Of a DNA stretch of 64,000 nt, positions 59,603 to 64,000 are shown in pieces. The stretch lies in the NCBI RefSeq assembly GCF_011761495.1, contig NZ_JAASRU010000003.1:1-64000 (forward strand), written 5' to 3'. The translations under genes and the position numbers were made by a program. Each line of letters starts with the position of its first letter. The first letter of the stretch is position 1. The notes under the pieces were generated by a model. That model saw nothing but the letters and a program-made list of their open reading frames with translations. It had not been told where the DNA came from and ran no database searches. Source of the stretch: Alkalibacillus almallahensis (GTDB lineage Bacteria; Bacillota; Bacilli; Bacillales; Alkalibacillaceae).

Positions 59603-60307
59603 ATGAAGCAATGGTCTTATATAGCATTTATTGTTTGGATGAATATTGGCTTTGTACTGATGTTCTTTTGGGAAGTGCCTGAGTGGTTGAATGTGTCTAA
59701 TAGCATCTTCCTATTCTTGTTTGCCCTGTCGACTGTGGCGCTTTATGACTTGAGACTTCGAAACTTCTACGCAGCAGCTGCTATTGGATTGATAACATAT
59801 TTAGTCGAAGTGATTGGCGTAGCGACTGGCTTTCCATTTGGAACTTATGAATACACGGACACGCTCGGATTTTTAGTGTTTGGTGTTCCTGTGACCCTTG
59901 GCTTTGCATGGATCGGCGTCATTTATGTCAGTCTCTTTCTGTCTAGGAGCTACAATCGTTGGATTCGCTCGCTACAAGTTGGTTTTTGGGTGATTGTGAT
60001 CGATGCGATACTAGACCCTGCCGCAACCGTGTTAGATTTCTGGGAGTGGGAACATAGCGGGTTATATTTCGGCATTCCCATCACTAACTTTATCGCATGG
60101 TTTTTATTAGCCTTTGGAGTGAGCTTATTGGTTCCGCAAAAGGCTATAGCTAATCGAGATCAACAACGAGGCGTCCGATTATTTCAATTTATTATTCTCT
60201 TTTTTGGATTATTAAGTCTTAAAGAGGGATTAACGAGCTTATGGGTTATGATCCTGATAGCTCTCGCCTTATCAGAAGGGTGGTATCGTTATGATCGAAC
60301 CCGATAA
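59603..60307 (+). CDS. CruF-like carotenoid biosynthesis membrane protein
   Basis: A 234-residue, about seven-helix membrane protein of the carotenoid-biosynthesis (COG2324/CruF) family. Seen: GLITYLVEVIGVATGFPFGTYEYTDTLG, the hallmark with conserved E and FPFGxYxY, and IDAILDPAATVLDFWEWEHSGLYFGIPITNFIAWFL with a conserved DP and W. Family members are gamma-carotene or bisanhydrobacterioruberin hydratases in C40/C50 pathways. Here it sits in a C30-type cluster, so its reaction (perhaps hydration of an end group) is uncertain. The ATG follows GAGAGGATTTTATA. Confidence 0.85.
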   Translation: MKQWSYIAFIVWMNIGFVLMFFWEVPEWLNVSNSIFLFLFALSTVALYDLRLRNFYAAAAIGLITYLVEVIGVATGFPFGTYEYTDTLGFLVFGVPVTLGFAWIGVIYVSLFLSRSYNRWIRSLQVGFWVIVIDAILDPAATVLDFWEWEHSGLYFGIPITNFIAWFLLAFGVSLLVPQKAIANRDQQRGVRLFQFIILFFGLLSLKEGLTSLWVMILIALALSEGWYRYDRTR

Positions 60308-60977
60308 ACGCCGAGGGTTTAGATGGTTGTTCTATCGTTATCAAAAGCATCATCTTATCCCGAGATATTTTGAAACAGTGGGAGTCAGCGGAGAAATAGA
60401 TGATCATCTGGACGTGCCCACTTTATACATCGCGAATCATAGTTCATGGTGGGATGGCCTGCTTATTTTCCAAATGACGCAGCGATTTTCAAACGATGAT
60501 CACTATATCATGATGAATGAGTCAGGGTTAAAAGAATATCCGTTTTTCCGAAAATTAGGCGCCTATTCCGTTAATCGTCATCGACCTCGTGATGTGATCA
60601 AAGCGTTATCTTATACCCAAGAATTGATGTTAGCAGGTAAAAAAGTCTGGTTGTTCCCTCAAGGTGGAATCCAGCATCCTGAGAGGTATATTTATTTTCA
60701 AAGAGGGCTCGGGCATATTTTAAAACAATTTGATCAAGTGGCAGTTAAGCCGTTTACCTTTCATTATTACACGTACGATTATCCGAAAATGATGGCTGCT
60801 GTTGATATTGGTGAGGCGACGATGATCGGCCCAACGATGGGACAAGACGAAATGACAATGCATTTCGAACAGTTATTAAATGAACAGCGAGAATCACAAG
60901 TTCAACGTCTTATCGAGAATCCTGATGCCCCGTTTCATTTGCCTTATCAACCATTGATTGGTCGCAGAAAACGATGA
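60291..60977 (+). CDS. PlsC-type lysophospholipid-acyltransferase-fold acyltransferase
   Basis: A 228-residue acyltransferase. Seen: the HxxxxD motif in IANHSSWWDGLLIF, FFRKLGAYSVNRHRP, and FPQGGIQHPERYIYFQRG corresponding to the EGTRS-like block. It overlaps the CruF-like gene by 17 nt. In a glyco-carotenoid operon it probably esterifies the sugar with a fatty acid, as the staphyloxanthin CrtO does with an unrelated fold. The ATG follows AAGGGTGGTATCGTT. Confidence 0.85.
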   Translation: MIEPDKRRGFRWLFYRYQKHHLIPRYFETVGVSGEIDDHLDVPTLYIANHSSWWDGLLIFQMTQRFSNDDHYIMMNESGLKEYPFFRKLGAYSVNRHRPRDVIKALSYTQELMLAGKKVWLFPQGGIQHPERYIYFQRGLGHILKQFDQVAVKPFTFHYYTYDYPKMMAAVDIGEATMIGPTMGQDEMTMHFEQLLNEQRESQVQRLIENPDAPFHLPYQPLIGRRKR

Positions 60978-61005
60978 TCATGATGTATGAATTGGAGGTG
61001 TTGTC

Positions 61006-62115
61006 ATGGAAATAGTGTTGATGATTGTTGTGATGGCATTAGCTCTCCAACTCTTATTTGTGCTACAAAATATGTACTTTTTCCCGAAAATGGGTGGTCT
61101 TAAGGCTGATGAAGATATAACTACTTCCATTTCAATTCTCATTCCAGCACGAAACGAAGAGGGAAATATCAGAGCATGTGTAGAATCGATCATGGCACAA
61201 ACTGTTCAACCGATAGAAGTGCTTATCCTAGATGATCATTCTACTGACAATACCGCTTCAATTCTTGAAAGCTTACAACAACAGTATCCCCGTTTGTCTT
61301 ACTGGCAAGGGGCGTCATTACCTGAAGATTGGAAAGGTAAAGTGTTTGCTTGCCATCAATTGAGCGAGCAAGCACAAGGAGATTGGCTTTTATACCTTGA
61401 TGCTGATGTACGTCTTGATCAGGAGGCCATCGCCGCATTAGAACCACACTTAGCTAAGCAGAAACGTGGAATGATTTCTGGCTTTCCAAAACAAATTGTT
61501 AAAACACAACTAGAACGATTGCTAGTCACGATGATGCAGTTTGTGATTCTTTGTCATTTACCTGTGCGACAAATCAAACAGTCATCTGATGCACGATTTG
61601 CTGCAGCACACGGCGGCTTTGTTGCCATTAATCGCAAGACCTATGATCAGATTGGCGGTCATGAAGCAATCAAGGATGCTATGGTCGATGATATGGCCCT
61701 GATGAAGCGGGTAAAAGATGCAGAAGCACCGGCTCAACTCTTAAAAATTGACGATTACGTTTGGATGCGGATGTATCATGATGCAAGTGACGTTTGGCAA
61801 GGCTATATGAAGAACATCTTTACTGGACTCAATCGCAATTACTTACTCATGTTCGCCCTTATTTGTCTTTATACCATGTTATATCTTATTCCTGTCGTGA
61901 CTTTATGGATCTCTGGATTACACCTATTATCACTTATTAGTCTAGTATTAGCTGCGATCACGAAAGGATTGATTGACGTTTGGAGCGGCGTAAAACCTTG
62001 GCACGGGTTACTCATTTCTGTCAGTGCAGCTTTGCTAATCATGCTACTAGTACAATCGGCTTGGAAATCAGTCCGTAAGCATGGCTACGTTTGGAAAGGA
62101 CGGCGCTATTTATGA
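61006..62115 (+). CDS. crtQ: Family-2 glycosyltransferase (CrtQ-like)
   Basis: A 369-residue membrane-anchored GT2 enzyme: N-terminal helix (VLMIVVMALALQLLFVL), nucleotide-sugar site ISILIPARNEEGNIRACVESIMAQ, DDHSTDN, the metal motif LLYLDADVRLD, an acceptor-loop ED-like DAMVDDMALMKRVKDAE and two to four C-terminal helices. In S. aureus CrtQ glucosylates diaponeurosporenoic acid. The ATG follows GGAGGTGTTGTC. Its stop overlaps the start of the third desaturase (ATGA). Confidence 0.85.
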   Translation: MEIVLMIVVMALALQLLFVLQNMYFFPKMGGLKADEDITTSISILIPARNEEGNIRACVESIMAQTVQPIEVLILDDHSTDNTASILESLQQQYPRLSYWQGASLPEDWKGKVFACHQLSEQAQGDWLLYLDADVRLDQEAIAALEPHLAKQKRGMISGFPKQIVKTQLERLLVTMMQFVILCHLPVRQIKQSSDARFAAAHGGFVAINRKTYDQIGGHEAIKDAMVDDMALMKRVKDAEAPAQLLKIDDYVWMRMYHDASDVWQGYMKNIFTGLNRNYLLMFALICLYTMLYLIPVVTLWISGLHLLSLISLVLAAITKGLIDVWSGVKPWHGLLISVSAALLIMLLVQSAWKSVRKHGYVWKGRRYL

Positions 62116-63575
62116 AACAAATCGTTATTATGGGTGCTGGCTTAGGCGGCCTGTCGTCTGCCATTGTCTTAGCCAATGAAGGTTATGACGTTCAAGTCCT
62201 TGAAAAGAATCAAGAACCCGGCGGAAAACTGCAACAACGGAATATAAATGGGTACCATTTCGACCTGGGCCCCAGCACGATTACATTGAAGCATATGTTT
62301 GAAGAAGTGTTTACGTTATGTGGACGTGATTTAGCAGACTATGTCGAGTTTTACCCGATTAAAGATGGCACGCTTAACATGTTTCATGACGGCACCCAAG
62401 TTCCATTCTCATCAGATATTAAAGGAATCCAGGAAGCCATTGCTCAATTTAGCGTACACGATGCTCAGAATTACCCGGCATTCTTATCGGACAGTCAGCA
62501 ATTCTATGAGATCGCTGAGAATCAGTTTCTGAATCGATTGATGGATCGGTGGCAAGATAAGCTTGATATAACCTTGTTGCGACAGTTTATGAAGATCAAA
62601 CCGTTCACGACTTATCATGACTGGTTAAAGAAATATTTTAACCATCCTTTCACTTTAAGCTTATTAGGTCGTTATGCCACTTATGTAGGTTCATCACCTT
62701 ACCAGGCACCAGCCATTTACGGCATGATGGCTTATATCGAAGCTGGCTTAGGGATCTATGGGATCAAAGGTGGTACGTATCAAATAGTTGAAGCGATGCA
62801 ACAATTAGCAGAAGAATTAGGCGTCCGTTTCAGTTATAATACAGAAGTAACCCATATAATGACAGAGAATAATCGCGCGATCGGCGTAGAAATCGGTGAT
62901 GAACACGTCTATGCGGATCAAGTGATTGCTAATATGGACGCTCTAACGGTTTACGATCGCTTTTTCCCAAATCAGACAGAACATGTGAAAAAGACAGAAC
63001 CTTCGCTATCTGGTTTTGCTTTATTACTTGGGTTAAATCATCGCTACGAGTGGATGCAACATCACCAAGTCTTCTTCCCAGAATCGTATGAACAGGAATT
63101 CGAGCATCTATTTCAAGCGCAAGATGTAATTAGCGACCCGACGATTTACATTTGTTATAGTGGCTATAATGACCTATCAGTCGTACCGAGTGCTAACCAC
63201 AGTAACCTCTTCGTGCTTGTTAACGCACCAAGCCGAATCCATGATTATGACTGGGAGACATTACGCGAGACTTATACGACGTTTCTACTCGACCAATTAG
63301 AAGCAAACGGATTAACAAACATTCGCGACTATATTGAGTATTTAGAAGTGATGACTCCACAAGATTTACACGAGCAAACGGGTGCTTATCAAGGGGCTAT
63401 TTATGGAGCAAGCTCTAATTCATTTCGTCAGGCTTTTTTCCGTTTACCAAATCAAGCTAAAGAAATCAACGGATTATGGTTCGTCGGTGGCTCCACTCAT
63501 CCTGGTGGTGGGACGCCGATTGTCACGAGATCTGGTCGATTAGTTGCTGAAGCCATCATCAACAGGGAGGCATAA
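62112..63575 (+). CDS. crtP: CrtP/CrtNb-type carotenoid oxidase family (third)
   Basis: A 487-residue FAD enzyme: IVIMGAGLGGLSSAIVLANEGYDVQVLEK, GGKLQQRNINGYHFDLGPSTITLKH, RYATYVGSSPYQAPAIYGMM and WFVGGSTHPGGGTPIVTRSGRLVAEAI. These features (GLGG, YVGSSxYxAP, FVGGSxxPGGGxPxVTxSG) follow S. aureus CrtP rather than CrtN, so it is the likely diaponeurosporene oxidase that makes the terminal aldehyde. It begins at the ATG at 62112, overlapping the glycosyltransferase stop, and is followed after two nt by the IDI-2 gene. Confidence 0.84.
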   Translation: MKQIVIMGAGLGGLSSAIVLANEGYDVQVLEKNQEPGGKLQQRNINGYHFDLGPSTITLKHMFEEVFTLCGRDLADYVEFYPIKDGTLNMFHDGTQVPFSSDIKGIQEAIAQFSVHDAQNYPAFLSDSQQFYEIAENQFLNRLMDRWQDKLDITLLRQFMKIKPFTTYHDWLKKYFNHPFTLSLLGRYATYVGSSPYQAPAIYGMMAYIEAGLGIYGIKGGTYQIVEAMQQLAEELGVRFSYNTEVTHIMTENNRAIGVEIGDEHVYADQVIANMDALTVYDRFFPNQTEHVKKTEPSLSGFALLLGLNHRYEWMQHHQVFFPESYEQEFEHLFQAQDVISDPTIYICYSGYNDLSVVPSANHSNLFVLVNAPSRIHDYDWETLRETYTTFLLDQLEANGLTNIRDYIEYLEVMTPQDLHEQTGAYQGAIYGASSNSFRQAFFRLPNQAKEINGLWFVGGSTHPGGGTPIVTRSGRLVAEAIINREA

Positions 63576-63577
63576 CC

Positions 63578-64000
63578 ATGACAGATAACATTCATAAACG
63601 TAAAAGTGAACATATCCAATATAGCCTGTCTGAGGAATCTTTAGGTAATGCATCTAATGGTTTTGATGCTTATCAGTTTCGGCATAATGCTTTACCTGAG
63701 CTAAATTTTGAGGAAATTAACTATAAGACCTCTATGTTTGATAAAGGTATGAGCACGCCGTTTTTAATTAGCTCAATGACAGGTGGTGCGGAAATGGCTG
63801 AAACGATTAATCGTAACTTAGCCATTGCTGCTGAAGAGCGAGGTTGGGCGTTAGCCTTAGGATCGACACGTGTGATTTTAGAGAAAAAAGACTTTTTATC
63901 CTCATTCCAGTTACGCTCATATGCTCCGTCCATTCCGATTATTGCCAATTTAGGCGCTGTCCAATTGAATTATGGCGTCACAGTTGATCAAGTTAAGCGT
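63578..64000 (+). CDS. fni: Type-2 isopentenyl-diphosphate delta-isomerase (partial)
   Basis: The first 141 residues of an FMN/NADPH isomerase run off the window end. Seen: IHKRKSEHIQYSLSEES, the RHNALPELNFEEI block, FLISSMTGGAEMAETINRNLAIAAEERGWALALGSTRV and IIANLGAVQLNYG, all typical of IDI-2. The ATG at 63578 follows AACAGGGAGGCATAACC. Placed last in the operon visible here, it would balance IPP and DMAPP for carotenoid synthesis. Incomplete only because of the window edge. Confidence 0.9.
   Translation, partial: MTDNIHKRKSEHIQYSLSEESLGNASNGFDAYQFRHNALPELNFEEINYKTSMFDKGMSTPFLISSMTGGAEMAETINRNLAIAAEERGWALALGSTRVILEKKDFLSSFQLRSYAPSIPIIANLGAVQLNYGVTVDQVKR

Overview
The window comes from a low-GC, endospore-forming Gram-positive bacterium of the Bacillaceae type, probably marine or moderately halophilic/alkaliphilic. 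The signs are strong AGGAGG-type ribosome sites with ATG/GTG/TTG starts, a CotF-like spore coat protein, Bacillus-style Fur, PhoP and CcpA sites, Bce-type resistance genes, a NaChBac-type sodium channel, a glycine-betaine regulator/binding-protein block and a carotenoid cluster. No rRNA, tRNA, prophage, insertion sequence or CRISPR array was seen. The species cannot be named from sequence alone.

Layout. 0-10 kb: typA, a HesB-like protein, rarD, a Cys-rich four-helix protein, methionine gamma-lyase, a CwlQ-like transglycosylase, threonine aldolase and a flavin reductase. 8.8-17.1 kb: tryptophan-to-anthranilate enzymes split into kynU-kynB and kynA, with a Fur-controlled siderophore ABC transporter and a Fur-controlled ferredoxin/flavodoxin reductase between them. 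17.2-24.6 kb: a GAF-LOV-PAS-PP2C photoreceptor phosphatase, cysK, an MFS exporter, pdxK, luxS and a coat protein. 24.7-28.1 kb: a NaChBac-like channel with a broken 5' end, a guanidine-I riboswitch with its SMR exporter pair, an orphan PhoP box with a terminator but no gene, and queF with a queuosine-precursor transporter behind a probable preQ1 riboswitch. 28-34.4 kb: M20 amidohydrolase, rRNA methyltransferase, membrane proteins, ASCH protein, pterin dehydratase and a SRPBCC protein. 34.4-42.6 kb: GAF-EAL phosphodiesterase, a PrpR-type regulator with a degenerate AAA+ domain, GbsR-like regulator, cysteine hydrolase, betaine-binding lipoprotein, RpiR regulator and a class-III aminotransferase. 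42.9-47.5 kb: complete BceRS-BceAB module. 47.7-55.5 kb: guaD, a HAD phosphatase, two YusW-like lipoproteins, a MazG-like plus PLD-helicase pair, catE, a nucleoside hydrolase and a 53-residue membrane protein. 55.8 kb to the end: carotenoid operon (three CrtN/CrtP-type oxidoreductases, CrtM, CruF-like protein, acyltransferase, glycosyltransferase, IDI-2 running off the end).

The most unusual structure is a set of three unrelated short intergenic repeat families (eight arrays), all with units spaced exactly 21 nt. The second theme is a possible light/stress circuit: a LOV-domain SpoIIE-type phosphatase and a carotenoid operon preceded by a near-consensus sigma-B promoter. Other points of interest are an orphan Pho box driving a candidate untranslated RNA, an in-frame stop codon in the natural start region of the sodium channel, and a translationally coupled MazG/PLD-helicase pair that may be a defence or repair module.
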